From Pycnococcus provasolii (lineage: Eukaryota; Chlorophyta; Pseudoscourfieldiophyceae; Pseudoscourfieldiales; Pycnococcaceae), in contig OW568867.1 of assembly GCA_938743325.2 (NCBI GenBank), positions 620,001-684,000 of the forward strand: 64,000 nucleotides of DNA. Reading direction: 5' to 3'. Shown here piece by piece: positions 49,801-58,959 of the stretch. The notes beneath the pieces are model-generated. The model worked only from the letters and a program-made list of their open reading frames with translations. It was not told the origin of the DNA and did no database searches. A program made the position numbers and the translations under genes. Each line of letters begins with the position of its first letter. Within the stretch, counting starts at the first letter, position 1.

Positions 49801-52800
49801 GTGCTCGGTACAAGATCGCCGCCAGCTCGATTCGCTCGTTGGGTAATGATGCGTATCCTTTTGCATTGACCTGCGCGGCGGAACCTGGCGGACACATAGA
49901 AATGGCCCAATCGCAGAACACGATTGGGCACGTCGTGGAAACCCCTTCCGCGTAAACCGTAATCTGCGGCTCTGGATCCTGCGGTGGAGTTGCACGCCAG
50001 GGAATCAGCCACATTGGCATGCCATCTCGATCGAGCATCGGCATTGTCGCGGATGCGTTGGTCGGCAGATATCCCATCGCGGGTGCGCCACGCAGTTCGC
50101 GCGGCGGCGGCGGCGGCGGCGTTGGAGCACTTGGTCGTCTCGGCGGCACAGGTGGCGGAGACGGCGGTGGAGGCGGAGGAGGAGGGGGTGGCAAGGGAGG
50201 ACTCGGGAGAGGCGGCGGAGGTGGCGGAGGAGGGGAAGGAGGGGGTGGAGAGACTGCCGGAGGCGGAGGCGAAGGCGAAGGCGGTGGTGGTGGTGTCGGC
50301 GGCGGCGAGGGCTCCATCACGGGTGGTGTCGGCGGCGGCGGGGGTGGAGGCGACGGAAGATTTGCCGCGGCTTTGCACAGGCTCTCCACAACACTTCCAC
50401 CCTCGCATACAGGGCATGATGTGCACATCTTCGCCTGGCACATGGCGCATACCTCGGTGAGGCTGAGGCGTCCAAATCGATTCTCCCTGTTGATGGACCC
50501 CACTAGCTCGGGAAAGGCGGGAACCTCGTTGCCGTCGCCATCTTGTGCTAGGCACGATGACGATGACAACCCCGTGCCGTCATCTTGAGGCGATGTCGTT
50601 TCGTTTTTCTGAGACGACACCGTTTCGTTCTTCTCCTCAAGCTCCCTTCGGCCATCATTCGCCTGTTGAAAGGACTCGCGCGTGTACAGCAGCCGCATCA
50701 TTGGCACGTTCCAACCAGAATTTACTCTGGGCTCGCCATCCTCTCCTCGGCAAACATGCAAACTCCTTGGCATGTCCGTCGTTTTCTTACCTCTTGCACC
50801 AGCAAATGCAAGAGCGTCCGAAACAAAGGTTCCGTACGACGGATCCACACCCACGATGCCGTAGATGCCAGCCAACGCATCAACCGCTGCGGTGTGGTCA
50901 ATCCGAAGGAGAAGCATACCCTGATTGTTCGTGGCATTCCACGTGATAGGGTTGTCCAGCGTAAGCACGGCGCGCTCGCCGCCGTTAAGTCCTGCGCCTC
51001 CTGCGACGACATCCGCTGGCCCAAATGCTCGCTTTGTGGGGATGAGGCGATCCACGAGCCCAGGATCCTGATTTGCGCGAGCACGCCCCAGCGCCCTCGT
51101 GGCGGCCTCCTCGTCTGGCACGAACGCATAGCTCACCGACACATCGCGCAGCGGGTGCACTGCACCGGCAAGAGACGGGTAGATGGATGCTGGAAATTCC
51201 GGCTGGGCACCAGATCGCAGCTCGAGCGCTCGGATCAGAGTTCCAACGCGCATCTGACTCGAATTGAATCCTGGCAGGCCGACGGGAAGGCGCGGCACAA
51301 TGTCCGTCGCCACGTCATAGAGTGCATATGTGGTTGCGCTCAAGCAAGGCCGTCCAAGCACCTCGCCTCCCTTCCCAAACCCAGCCTGCGCAACGGATGG
51401 CACGCCTAGCGGGGCGATTGCAGTGGCACCGAGAAGGCGCCCACTCGGGGAGGGCAAAATCGCCTCTGTGCCGTTTGGCTCCATTCTCACGGGCATCGCG
51501 TTGCAGCTGCCACGCCCCCACAAACCACAGAGATCTGCGGCAGTGTTTGACGTTCCCAAGTCGCGCGGCGGCGCTTCAGGTGGCGTGGAGCTCCAACGCA
51601 CCTTCAACGGTATCCGCCCAGTCTCCGCCACTGCTGCTTCTGGCTTGTCGGCATCATCCCACGACGAAGCGATGGTTGTTATGGCGTAGCTATTCTTTCC
51701 GAGGTTATAGCTGCGCGGCGAGAGGAACGTGGTGGTGTCAATCGGTCCCGCAAGTCCCGCCTTCGTGACGACGTCTGACAGCGGCGGCACATCGTCCTTC
51801 GCGAGGGTGGAATTTTTCTCCAGCTTCGCGCCACCAAAAATCACATCGACGACAATAGAGTGCATGCCCGACGCCGGATCGAGCAGGCCTGAAGGGAGGC
51901 TGAAGTCAAAGTCAATGTCGTACCATGCGTCGAGCGGTGCTGCGTTAATCTGCATTGGCCCGGCGGCGAGCACGGGGTGTGCACCAATCAGACGTCCAAG
52001 CGCTGCCGAGGGTGCCTGCTTGGACAAGATGCGCAGCCCGTCGTCGCCGGGCGCGCCCTTGTCGCCAACGAACGACCCATCAGCCGGTAGAGACATAAAT
52101 GCGTACGGGCGAATGAGCACGCGCACGTTTGGCACCGTGAGCGAAAACACGGCGAGGGTTTCGTTGACAAGTTTTGTAGTGATTCCGCGGGCGCCGAAGA
52201 CGCCTGGTGTTTGAATTGAGATTCCCGTGAGATTGGCGCCTCGCGGCATATTCGCGAGAAGCTCCGGTGCTGGTAGGAGAATCTGGAAGCGATTGAACTT
52301 CCTGTCAGACGCAAAGTTCAGCGCCGTGCTCTCCTTGTATGCCATGGGCGGTGCCTGCTCCGGTGGAAACGTCGCCTCACCCGCGCACGGAGGCTTTCCG
52401 TAATGCACGACAACGCGAAAGTTGGAGATGGATGCCTTCAGAGGACCGCGATTGCTTGCACGCAGCTCATATGCGCCGTTCGCCACGAGACCGTTGAACG
52501 CAAAGATCGCAGGGTGATTTATGCGCTCGACACGGTTATCGCTCGTTGCTGCACGTCCATCAAATAGGATGTACGCCGCACCGTCGTGCACGAGCCGCAC
52601 CGTGACATCGGCGAGATTTTCGCCCTCAAGATCGATCATGCACTCGAGGCCAAGGACGACGGAATCCGTCGTTGCCTCGCTAAGCTCATAAGCCAGCTCA
52701 AGCGCCTGCGACTTCGTGCCGGTGAGTGGCTCCACGGCGTGCAGTACGGCGGCATCGGTGGCGAGCGTTGCCGATGCCGCGTTGGAGCCGTAGCCGGGAA

Positions 52801-54202
52801 ATACCCACTGGCACGCGTCTCCGGTGGATCCCGGCTGGCACTTGCACGTCCCGGTACCACCCTCGAAACTGCATGTACCACGTCCGCCGCACTGCCGTCC
52901 ACCATCGAACGGGCACGATCTTGCGCCCGAAACCGCAAACGCCACATCCGCGAATCGGTACGAAGCACTTCCGTCGGTCGTTGTTTCCGTTCCAAATCGC
53001 AGTGGAGTGAGCTGCAGAATGCGACGCTCGACATTCGTTGCGTTACCATCCGAAGGCCATCCGACGTCCAGCGAAAGCACGTCCGTCGCGCCGGTAGTTG
53101 CATCCAGCACGGTCTTTGTACTTGGCGTGGCGTCGAGCATTGTTGTGGAGAAAAATGCTTTGGTGGTGTTGTATGGCGTAGTGATTTCGTCGATGTGGTT
53201 GAGGCGGTGTGCAAAGACGCCGTCGCGCAGGCTTGCGATGCGCCCACGAATGCTGATGACGAGCGGCTCCACCGTCCCGTCGGAAGTTCCGGGGAAGACG
53301 AGAGCGGTCGTTGTGTTCGATGTGCCGCGTGACAGCACGACGCTCTCCGTGTCGTGCGCGACAAGCCGCACGACTGTCCACTTTGTGCCCAGAGCCATTC
53401 CAGCGTCTGCGAGTGCGTCTGCGTGCGTGGTCGCCTTGCTCGCGTCGAGAGCGCTTGGCAGCCATCCTAGGGCATGTTTCGCGGCGGCGCTCGGCTCCGC
53501 GACGCCATTCAGCCACGCGCCAGACACGACATCCAGAGGGTCTGTCTCCGTCGCGAACGTATTTAGGCGTCTGACCGTCGCGCCGTCCGAGCCGAGCACA
53601 CGCATCAAGTCGCGCCCAACCAGTCCGCTCAGCTCCGCTGTTCCAAATCCCTCGCCGGCAATCCACGCACCGCCAAGCCCTCCCGCTGGTCCAAATGGCG
53701 TGTAACTTGCGCCTTCTGGCGGCGCGGCGCGTGCAAGTTCCAAGGATGCACCTCTCGGTGTTCCTGTGATGACGTACACGTACTGGTACTGTTCGTCGAG
53801 CTCGTCCTCGAACACGCCCTTGATGTCTGCCACGTACCTCAGTGCTTCTCGGCGCAGGAAGAGGGGATCGGCAATAGAGTCAGCAAAGGTGGCAGAGTGG
53901 ACGCTGGACGGCCGTGTTGCCGTCTCCACCGCCTCGTACACTTCCACTTTGGACGGTGCGTTCATCTTTCGCCTGGAAGCTTGTTCTAGCATGCGGAGTG
54001 ACGCCTGCACGGCATCTTCCACGAGTTCAATCTGAGGTTGTCCGTATGACGCTTGCGGGACGTCTTTGAGTCCGACGCGCAAGACGAGCACGTCGCCGCC
54101 CGATCCCTGTACGTAGCTGCGCTGCTGCTGCGTCGTCGCGGACGTCGTCAGCAGGAGCAGCACGAGGCTGCGGAGGTAGATGGCCAAGTGCGTAATCATC
54201 AT
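43853..54202 (-). CDS. giant secreted/type I membrane protein with Pro-rich spacers
   Basis: From ATG 54202 the product is 3449 residues, with a signal peptide (MMITHLAIYLRSLVLLLLTT). An in-frame ATG at 54529 would add a low-complexity leader, which is less likely. Order: N-terminal globular region with AKHALGWLPS, faintly like an M6/M11 metallopeptidase; an EGF-like module (CPFDGGRQCGGRGTC, about 429-458); large beta-rich regions, some PKD/REJ-like (RYTVVDVNGGTSHDTVELSV); a long SPPPPP/PPPSP spacer (about 1281-1369) and several shorter ones; two cadherin-like beta-sandwich repeats (about 2726 and 2854-2970); a last Pro-rich spacer (about 3276-3321); one TM (about 3330-3350) and a charged cytosolic tail of about 95 residues. 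Proline spacers of this type are hydroxyproline-glycosylated in volvocine algal wall proteins. A role in the wall, in adhesion or in gamete contact is inference. Confidence 0.75.
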   Translation of the reverse strand: MMITHLAIYLRSLVLLLLTTSATTQQQRSYVQGSGGDVLVLRVGLKDVPQASYGQPQIELVEDAVQASLRMLEQASRRKMNAPSKVEVYEAVETATRPSSVHSATFADSIADPLFLRREALRYVADIKGVFEDELDEQYQYVYVITGTPRGASLELARAAPPEGASYTPFGPAGGLGGAWIAGEGFGTAELSGLVGRDLMRVLGSDGATVRRLNTFATETDPLDVVSGAWLNGVAEPSAAAKHALGWLPSALDASKATTHADALADAGMALGTKWTVVRLVAHDTESVVLSRGTSNTTTALVFPGTSDGTVEPLVISIRGRIASLRDGVFAHRLNHIDEITTPYNTTKAFFSTTMLDATPSTKTVLDATTGATDVLSLDVGWPSDGNATNVERRILQLTPLRFGTETTTDGSASYRFADVAFAVSGARSCPFDGGRQCGGRGTCSFEGGTGTCKCQPGSTGDACQWVFPGYGSNAASATLATDAAVLHAVEPLTGTKSQALELAYELSEATTDSVVLGLECMIDLEGENLADVTVRLVHDGAAYILFDGRAATSDNRVERINHPAIFAFNGLVANGAYELRASNRGPLKASISNFRVVVHYGKPPCAGEATFPPEQAPPMAYKESTALNFASDRKFNRFQILLPAPELLANMPRGANLTGISIQTPGVFGARGITTKLVNETLAVFSLTVPNVRVLIRPYAFMSLPADGSFVGDKGAPGDDGLRILSKQAPSAALGRLIGAHPVLAAGPMQINAAPLDAWYDIDFDFSLPSGLLDPASGMHSIVVDVIFGGAKLEKNSTLAKDDVPPLSDVVTKAGLAGPIDTTTFLSPRSYNLGKNSYAITTIASSWDDADKPEAAVAETGRIPLKVRWSSTPPEAPPRDLGTSNTAADLCGLWGRGSCNAMPVRMEPNGTEAILPSPSGRLLGATAIAPLGVPSVAQAGFGKGGEVLGRPCLSATTYALYDVATDIVPRLPVGLPGFNSSQMRVGTLIRALELRSGAQPEFPASIYPSLAGAVHPLRDVSVSYAFVPDEEAATRALGRARANQDPGLVDRLIPTKRAFGPADVVAGGAGLNGGERAVLTLDNPITWNATNNQGMLLLRIDHTAAVDALAGIYGIVGVDPSYGTFVSDALAFAGARGKKTTDMPRSLHVCRGEDGEPRVNSGWNVPMMRLLYTRESFQQANDGRRELEEKNETVSSQKNETTSPQDDGTGLSSSSCLAQDGDGNEVPAFPELVGSINRENRFGRLSLTEVCAMCQAKMCTSCPVCEGGSVVESLCKAAANLPSPPPPPPPTPPVMEPSPPPTPPPPPSPSPPPPAVSPPPPSPPPPPPPPLPSPPLPPPPPPPPPPSPPPVPPRRPSAPTPPPPPPRELRGAPAMGYLPTNASATMPMLDRDGMPMWLIPWRATPPQDPEPQITVYAEGVSTTCPIVFCDWAISMCPPGSAAQVNAKGYASLPNERIELAAILYRAHTAGRYLMNATCFARCDPPPPPPSPPPSPSPLPPQVNATNETITLGRSLKQVMLPLLNESFPPMYVPASLYGEVIVAVPHLVAASLEAAPASSPYGTSIGGDVIVDLPLHGPVKLRASALGPNAFDAPPATGVSYAWNQVSGPSVGEIDTSQSGHASVELPGPGTYEFRVEATAQGVGGVSLVAQDTVRVTARYAPPINFISSRDAAQAPPSYFQAPSPPPPPPRQAIRVTRPGMGLTSTYGFLRDAVSYDELRYAFSGIGMTLDERLDAANNRTEVVLINSTDVLWRGANVSSVIASVSMPIVFEHDMTPPPTARASRFVSMADLVDPVANPDNAPVNACCLGVTGEVYTVRVHVTTVVPGVSMVLPQYTSRVLALANPAPTLYAFTMKPGSDFSAYSTYEARGNVERMFEFVSPTPVYEPYVFGDDDDAIEMNTIFATSDATLIIKVQLAPNDGFAEATLEHIFEEVGITQNGGRPRLVIEREESAPPPPPPPPPPYYQGEEALAEQIANNALPPLPPNSQPRRTTSTRLFAAGVVLRNIAGGVHVLRYSVRDPVSGATASRLIRIVTGWPRPPHLDAWRSNTFSIESVLRPPPPPSPPPPPPNPSPPPPPPPPNPPVPLNFSPIEVLSPIDGSYTISAPADSFKFRGLVKMNFSYAPHLEPLSAEALAARIVEGGCEWSVSFTHDASGQPSVSTRQLPACEESLVTYDPGLENGIYTTIATCGGLVYFGTYRTTLSCPTTQGLIGVVHADVVVRQPPLVRAYGISVSGGGSSVIAGAALAATVPLDSLTLLGRSMRADAVGGIDADVTYRYWSLVANQQIDGETPTASIGNEIAAADDKGADRLAASLLQTPESDSCIVNVETLRPGRRYVFRYTVVDVNGGTSHDTVELSVLSPPVLDLAKARDYVAAGSIGTMPIVGTLSAPADSLFMTRDGLEPLIVVGQGFRAGQFGEPLSYRFRTLSGPTKLPVDMASGWGNEVLNVYGSAQDEFHRVCCFGGEGRGRVEYVVSATVSFLNDTEITIEPLRVEVYDRPLAKASSFESNNDTASLTLNTTGSFEPDGFEGYAWNVVGVDSYASPPVFVLYDSSAPSVVTTTATSGSIDLGKVSQPVGVSNLVDGGVFLMRLQMKGGGGTSYSESVIAHGTRADFNASAYDALVVPPALLEDALADARILALANKRQPPPSPPPAPGVPPSPASPGVLRNPMLRVLDVTFWMQGVDEFGDPLEPLKSSEAAKSMYPAMQPTSFFSSKQDGGLVFDPYTSEYTVYAPPGALAYALSYELVSGGSSSDPRVSVDFAEFPSAYVVADAVLGCPTGSSPFSEGMALGSGVLCLLSSNLGTTYVPLVTGSNPQMVVYSVDLARGAESTYRVNVLRRSEVEATLLENLALFDGDGTRITTVHPAPFEPCASVFHVTTNSGQVDIRALAKFGSSMRLLGMAGARTVVETNDKAQSATTGDGPAALEHSLGIVDVPRGARLVVRIAITAPDTYTTRVYSIRLHRYDTPSLVEERSGAEVETYFDDGFCSLASPDKDKQGAAVASVYLGAVASSPAQLANSTEAAFVGRAVAQVIGRPGAGVKASVIRHHIVASVMLVSTASELTWNAPNYVEGAHVGGMYNYVDGRNHSLDELLTRAMKNAVIPPGSDAKVRVLTTTFVSKNGNSTAVTPSDLPTAKKRRMSSRRRLLQGKSGGGSSATMNVRAVLAMDVPPSSIVATEILSNFEASLAAPPDAPQSSSSFSLALRSQGAPLSASLEAVQSMSVLRVAFLLSPGTVEADIEKTLSKAYDPKLLESAAASLPGVLRIVQYFEGASPPPPPPPPPPPPSPPLPPPPPPPSPPPPMPPPPPAPPPNPPSNAYNYDGLFYGIGAGIAWIGVMLLLMGIWKRYGDDVNAWFEARAEAAEASRLVRERESRKREEEKERNRMMMSKSVSPAPATASPEDVVATTADEEATPQWRRAESTLAATERAALRDGATNSRISYL

Positions 54203-55601
54203 GTACGAGTACTTTCTATACTTGTGAGGAGAAGTGGTAAAGCAAGAAGGTTTTCTTCTTCTTCTTCTTCTTCTTCGCCAGAGGCTTCTTTCACCACCAC
54301 CACCACAGTCTGCTTCACCCCCGAACGCTGTGAGTTCTGAGGCGTAGTATTCGTTCGAGTTGGGTTTGCTGCTGCGGCGTTGCTGCTGCTGCTGCTGCTG
54401 CTGCTGCTTGTTGTTGTTCACAGCCTGAGAGACTTGAAAGACGCGAAGAAGCGCTGTGGAAGGGAAAAGGCTACCACCACCACCACCACCACCACCAGCA
54501 GCAGCACCGGCGTCGACGTCGACGGGCATGAACACTGGTCACCTTCCTCTTTTTGCAATAATGGCCGCGGCCGGCCGGCGCATAACCAGCCTTATTATGT
54601 ACATGCAAGGCTCTCCCGTACTGTACTGTACCAAGAACCCGAAAGAAAATGCCTTAAACCCTAACTCTTACTCTTCAAAGCAAACCCGCCCATAGAGGTT
54701 GTCGTTGTCGTTCGCGTTCTCCTTGGGCATTTCCTTGGGAATGGTTTCAACCAATTGCCAATGGGACTTGCTCTTTCGCCTTGCCCCTTCCTTGCGCCTT
54801 CCGTCTCCACTGAGTCTCGGGGCGAGACACGGACACACGGTCCATCACCTCAGTCCATCACTCCAGGTTAGGTACGGGACGGTAGGAAGGGTTTTGGGTG
54901 CCGGCCGGCGTTGCAGCTTGCCCACCGACCGGCCTGGCCTTGCAACTGTTGCTGCAAGTTGCATGCACTTGCAACCGCGTGCATACATAATTCGTGCAGA
55001 CTTTTTGGTGGACTTGTTGGTGATCGGCCTGGTCCTGATCGGCCACGCTCAGGTTGTTTGTTCGTCCCTCCTCCAGAGTCCAGAAGTCCAGGCCTCAAGG
55101 CTCAAGGGGAAGACGATTGGCGAGGTCTTGGCGAGGAAATCGCAAGTCGTGTCTTGTGCAAGACTCTTTCTTTGGCGAGCAGGCAACTAGGCAAGACCGC
55201 CCGTTCATCCTCGTTTGTGAGCGTGCGCCTCCGAAAACCTGGGAGAGGCAAAGAGAGAAAACAGAACGCCTGGGAGAGAAAAACAAGGACAATACAACGG
55301 CAATAATAGTACTACGATACCAACGAGCACAAGCACACAAGGCACACAAGGCACACAAGCTCACGAGGCACAGGAGACGAGTCACGAGAGTGCTCTGCTA
55401 CACCTTAGATCCCCCGAGCCCTAGCTCTGCCCTAGCTAGGGTAACCCTAACCCTAACCCTAATGGGACACGTGTCCAGAAAAAGACACGTCAGTTTTTGT
55501 TCGTGACGTCCTTTTGAGTTTTGACGCGCGCCCTTTCAATTTTTATTTTATTTTTATTTCACACTCGCGTCAGCGTCAGTCAGTCAGTCAGTCAGTCAGT
55601 C
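54203..55601. promoter_or_regulatory. divergent spacer with CTG/CAA repeats and a telomere-like tract
   Basis: 54235-54530 carries TTC, CAC and CTG triplet repeats. TAACCCTAACCCTAACCCTAA at 55442-55462 lies 140 bp before the next start codon. A (CAGT)n run at 55576-55600 directly abuts that ATG. No gene seen. Confidence 0.5.
55442..55462. repeat. telomere-like (CCCTAA)n tract
   Basis: Three and a half CCCTAA units, 140 bp upstream of the rolling-stone-like start codon. Confidence 0.9.
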
Positions 55602-56693
55602 ATGGCGTCCTCAATAACGTCCGTGCTGGTTGGCTTGGTGCTGCTGTGCATGCTCGCGCTTGCGCTCAAGGTGCTTGCCACCCTGAGCCCCCAGCAGCAG
55701 CAGCAGAACATATCGCAATCACACCTCACAACCACGTTCTGGGCGCCTCACCGGCCAAAAGGCTCGCCGCTCCTCCTGACGTGGCGAGCGACGTGCTTCG
55801 TCTGGGCCACGTACGTGCACGTCGTCATGCTGCGAGAAAGATCCTTCACAGCGCAGTACAGGTTCTACACAGTGTGGTCGTACTCCATCTTGACGCTGTA
55901 CTTCGCGGTGGCGACCGCGCACTCGGCGGGTGCGATGTGGTTCGAAGGAAGTGCACGACAAAACAGAACGAGGGTAAAGGGAAGCGTGTTGACGACCAAG
56001 AGAAGTGGTGCAAACGGGAGAACGGCTGACGATGCAACTGCCAGCGAAGAAGACGACGAAGCGGCTGTCATACAGCTCGACTACTCGCCGTTCGTTCACA
56101 GCGAATCCGCGACGTCACTAACAGGCGACGACTCTGACATTGTTGCCGACCCGAACTCGTTGCGATCTGCAGGTTTGGCCACGGTCGCGCTCTTCAACCT
56201 CGTGTGGCTTAACGTCTGGGTCGTCGACACAATTTTGTGGTGTGTGCTGTACCCCATGTACATACAGATGGGGATTGGCGATTCCGTGTTCACGTGGCTA
56301 TCTATCAACCAGCACGCGGTGAACGTCGTGCTCATAGGCGTCGAGGCGCTATGCAACCGCATTCCTGTGATCCCACAGTACGTCGCGTACACCATTCTGC
56401 TCGTGCTGGTATTTACGTGCATGGAGCTCATCTTGCACGACGAGTACGGAGTGCACTTTTCTTACCCGTTCCAGAAGCTCACTTCCGCTGCGCCAGCTTG
56501 GTACGCGGCAATCAGCCTTAGCGTCTTTGTTTTTCAGGGATGGGTCGTATTCCTCGACAGGGTTGTGAAGCGGAATATCGTGAAGTGTTGCGTCGGCGAC
56601 ACCGACGAGGACGACGCCTCGCGCGCGACGACTGGCGCCGCCGAGGGTAATCCTAACGCTGTGGTGGACGAGTCGTCGTCGCTGCTTCGCTAG
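55602..56693 (+). CDS. rolling-stone/AIG1-like multi-pass membrane protein
   Basis: A 363-residue protein with about seven hydrophobic helices. The first (ITSVLVGLVLLCMLALALKV) may be a signal anchor. WRATCFVWATYVHVVMLRER and YTVWSYSILTLYFAVATAH, then HAVNVVLIGVEALCNRIPVI and YVAYTILLVLVFTCMELI, match the helix pattern of the rolling-stone and androgen-induced (AIG1/FAR-17a) membrane families. An acidic cytosolic loop (ASEEDDEAAVIQLDYSP) splits the two halves, and the C-terminus ends SSSLLR. ATG 55602 follows a (CAGT)n tract; the frame is open further upstream but without a real ATG. Function in the alga is unknown. In animals AIG1-type proteins hydrolyse fatty-acid esters of hydroxy fatty acids. 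Confidence 0.6.
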   Translation: MASSITSVLVGLVLLCMLALALKVLATLSPQQQQQNISQSHLTTTFWAPHRPKGSPLLLTWRATCFVWATYVHVVMLRERSFTAQYRFYTVWSYSILTLYFAVATAHSAGAMWFEGSARQNRTRVKGSVLTTKRSGANGRTADDATASEEDDEAAVIQLDYSPFVHSESATSLTGDDSDIVADPNSLRSAGLATVALFNLVWLNVWVVDTILWCVLYPMYIQMGIGDSVFTWLSINQHAVNVVLIGVEALCNRIPVIPQYVAYTILLVLVFTCMELILHDEYGVHFSYPFQKLTSAAPAWYAAISLSVFVFQGWVVFLDRVVKRNIVKCCVGDTDEDDASRATTGAAEGNPNAVVDESSSLLR

Positions 56694-57164
56694 GCACCGC
56701 TTCCAGCAGCGCCGTCGCGCTTTGTTGCGCGGCTCGATTGGAGTCGCCCTGGCGCGCCTTACTACTCTTAGTTGTAAAAATGAAAGAAATTTGATGCACA
56801 GAAATGCGTCTGTCGTGCATCCCTCCAACATAGAAAATCTGCCCTCCTTCTGTGTCGGGAACCCGCCCAGACGAGTCGTCGCCGAGCCTACACTGGAATT
56901 TGCGGCTGCCAGAATGTCGCTGATCTGTGGCTTCTGTGCCGACGCCTGCCTGCCTGCTTGCTTGTTGGTGAGTGACATGGATAAGTACTAGGTAATGATT
57001 AGGGTAGCACTGTACCAAATTTGATTCGGGTTAGGGTTAGGGTTAGGGCTAGGGTTAGAGATCTATCTATTTGGTACCTGAGATTTCCCTCCCCCCAATC
57101 CAACCCAACTTGAGGCGCAGATCGTCCGACGATCGCGCGATTTTCCCCTTCGAAGATACCGGCC
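56694..57164. promoter_or_regulatory. spacer with telomere-like tract upstream of cupin gene
   Basis: GGGTTAGGGTTAGGGTTAGG and a further GCTAGGGTTAG run at 57028-57058, about 107 bp before the ATG of the double-cupin gene. Otherwise nothing is seen. Confidence 0.6.
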
Positions 57165-58142
57165 ATGGCGGCGTGCTCGTCGTCTCGCTCGCGCGCGCTT
57201 GCTCCTCCAGGGTCTCGCTCGGTCCCTTATCTTTCGCTGAAGAGGCGGTGCCCTGTGCCTCGTGCCGCACCAACCCTGGTGGCGGCTCCCCCGCAGAATT
57301 TCAGTCCCGAGCAGCTCGCGTTCCTCGAACGCAAGGAGGCGCAGAAGGCGCCAACCAACCAAACGACAAACGGCCAAACATCTGCTCATCCTTCTGATCC
57401 AAGGGCGGTGCCAACGCCGCCCGCTCACTGGCTGATCCACGCGCCGCCGAGCTACTTCGCTTGGGACCAACTCGACTACAAGGGCAAGCGCAAGAATGTC
57501 GACGTCGGTGACCCGGAAGATTACAGCAGGCCGCTCGCGAAGGGTCTGGCGTCTGGAACGACATCTTGCGGGAGCTGGGCGTGCACTGAAGGGGGATGGG
57601 ACAGCCCGACAAAAAGGCCAACCACGGAGTGGTTCTTCGTGATGAGTGGCGCAGGTGCCGTCACCGACCCCGACGGCACGAGGCACGACTTTGGGCCGGG
57701 CGACGTTGTCGTGCTGCCAAAGGGCTGGTACGGCCGGTGGGACGTCACGCACAAAATTCACAAGGTGTGGGTCATTCACGACCATGACGAGATTCCAGGC
57801 TTTGGATCACCCACGCCCGTCGTCGCGCCGCTTTCCAGCTTCGCCGCTCAATTCCTCGAACCGTCATTCGGCAAGACGCCGAACCGATTGTCGAAGGACG
57901 TATTCGACAACGGGCGCATGAGCTGCGGATACTGGAGCTGCGAGCCTGGTCATTTCGCCGTGCCTCCACGTGCTACGACGGAAGTCTTCCACGTTCTCTC
58001 TGGCATGTTCTTCCTCACGAACGCTGACGGATCAGCTCGCCGGTGCACGGCAGGAGACACGGTGGTTCTACCCGCAGGATGGTCGGGCCACTGGGATATC
58101 ATCGAGACCGTGCAAAAGGTGTGGGTGGACATCGACGTTTAG
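57165..58142 (+). CDS. plastid-targeted double-cupin protein
   Basis: A 325-residue protein. The N-terminal 35 residues (MAACSSSRSRALAPPGSRSV and on) lack acidic residues and resemble a plastid transit peptide. Two cupin_3 (DUF861-type) domains follow: residues about 125-212 (TTEWFFVMSGAGAVTDPDG, GPGDVVVLPKGWYGRWDV) and 238-325 (TTEVFHVLSGMFFLTNADG, AGDTVVLPAGWSGHWDI). The domains are clearly copies of each other. Cupin_3 proteins include (S)-ureidoglycine aminohydrolase of purine breakdown, but many members have no assigned reaction. Here Glu is kept while the usual metal-binding His positions are not obvious, so a catalytic role is uncertain. ATG 57165 has strong context (GGCCATGGCGG). Confidence 0.75.
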   Translation: MAACSSSRSRALAPPGSRSVPYLSLKRRCPVPRAAPTLVAAPPQNFSPEQLAFLERKEAQKAPTNQTTNGQTSAHPSDPRAVPTPPAHWLIHAPPSYFAWDQLDYKGKRKNVDVGDPEDYSRPLAKGLASGTTSCGSWACTEGGWDSPTKRPTTEWFFVMSGAGAVTDPDGTRHDFGPGDVVVLPKGWYGRWDVTHKIHKVWVIHDHDEIPGFGSPTPVVAPLSSFAAQFLEPSFGKTPNRLSKDVFDNGRMSCGYWSCEPGHFAVPPRATTEVFHVLSGMFFLTNADGSARRCTAGDTVVLPAGWSGHWDIIETVQKVWVDIDV

Positions 58143-58292
58143 TATGTGAAAAAACGTTCATTCTTTTTTTTTCTTACTATCATAATATTGCTATTTTCTT
58201 TTTTTTTAGGTCCCCAAATTGGTTTTTTTAACTCCCAAACTTTTGTTGTTGCTGCTGTTGTTGTTGTTGTTCCTTAACAACCACACAGAAGT

Positions 58293-58927
58293 TTACTGCT
58301 GACTCGTCGGCGTTCCTTGTGGTGCTGCTGGCGGCGGCGTTGGTGGTGTCTGCGGGAATCCAGCAGCGGGAGCGCCAGGCATGTTAGGTCCAAACAGCTC
58401 GCTGATCATGTTGAATGTCTGCATGATTTCAGCATCGTTGCTGTACTTGGAGATGTTCATCGGATTCGCGCTGAGGTCCATAATTGCACTCTGAATTCGT
58501 GGGTTCGCCATGGCGGCCGCCAGCTCGGGCTTCGCCATGATCTTCTTGATCATATCCTCAGGCTCCATGCCAATCGCGTCGAACTGCTGGCGAACTTCCG
58601 GACTGTTGATGTCCATGCCCGCCATCGCCTGCTGCATTTCGGGAGACATGCCCGTACCTTCTGGCGCCTGCCCGTTGAGCATTTGCTGCATCTGCTCTTT
58701 CATCATCGGCTGCGACATGATCCACTTGAACGACTCCGGATTTCGCATTCCCTCTGGCAGGTACGGGTACAGCATCTCCTGCATCTTTGGGTCCTCGAGC
58801 ATCGACTCGAGCATATCCACCGTCATCCCAGATCCTGCTCCCGGTGGCGGCATGCCCGGCATGCCCATTCCAGGCATGGGAGGTGGTGCTCCCCCCGGTG
58901 GTGACACCACCTCCGGCTCAAAGGAGG

Positions 58928-58959
<32 letters not shown>

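Noticed and set aside
57063-57785. Minus-strand open frame of 240 codons opposite the cupin gene
   Set aside because: Arg-rich shadow; the plus strand has two cupin domains.
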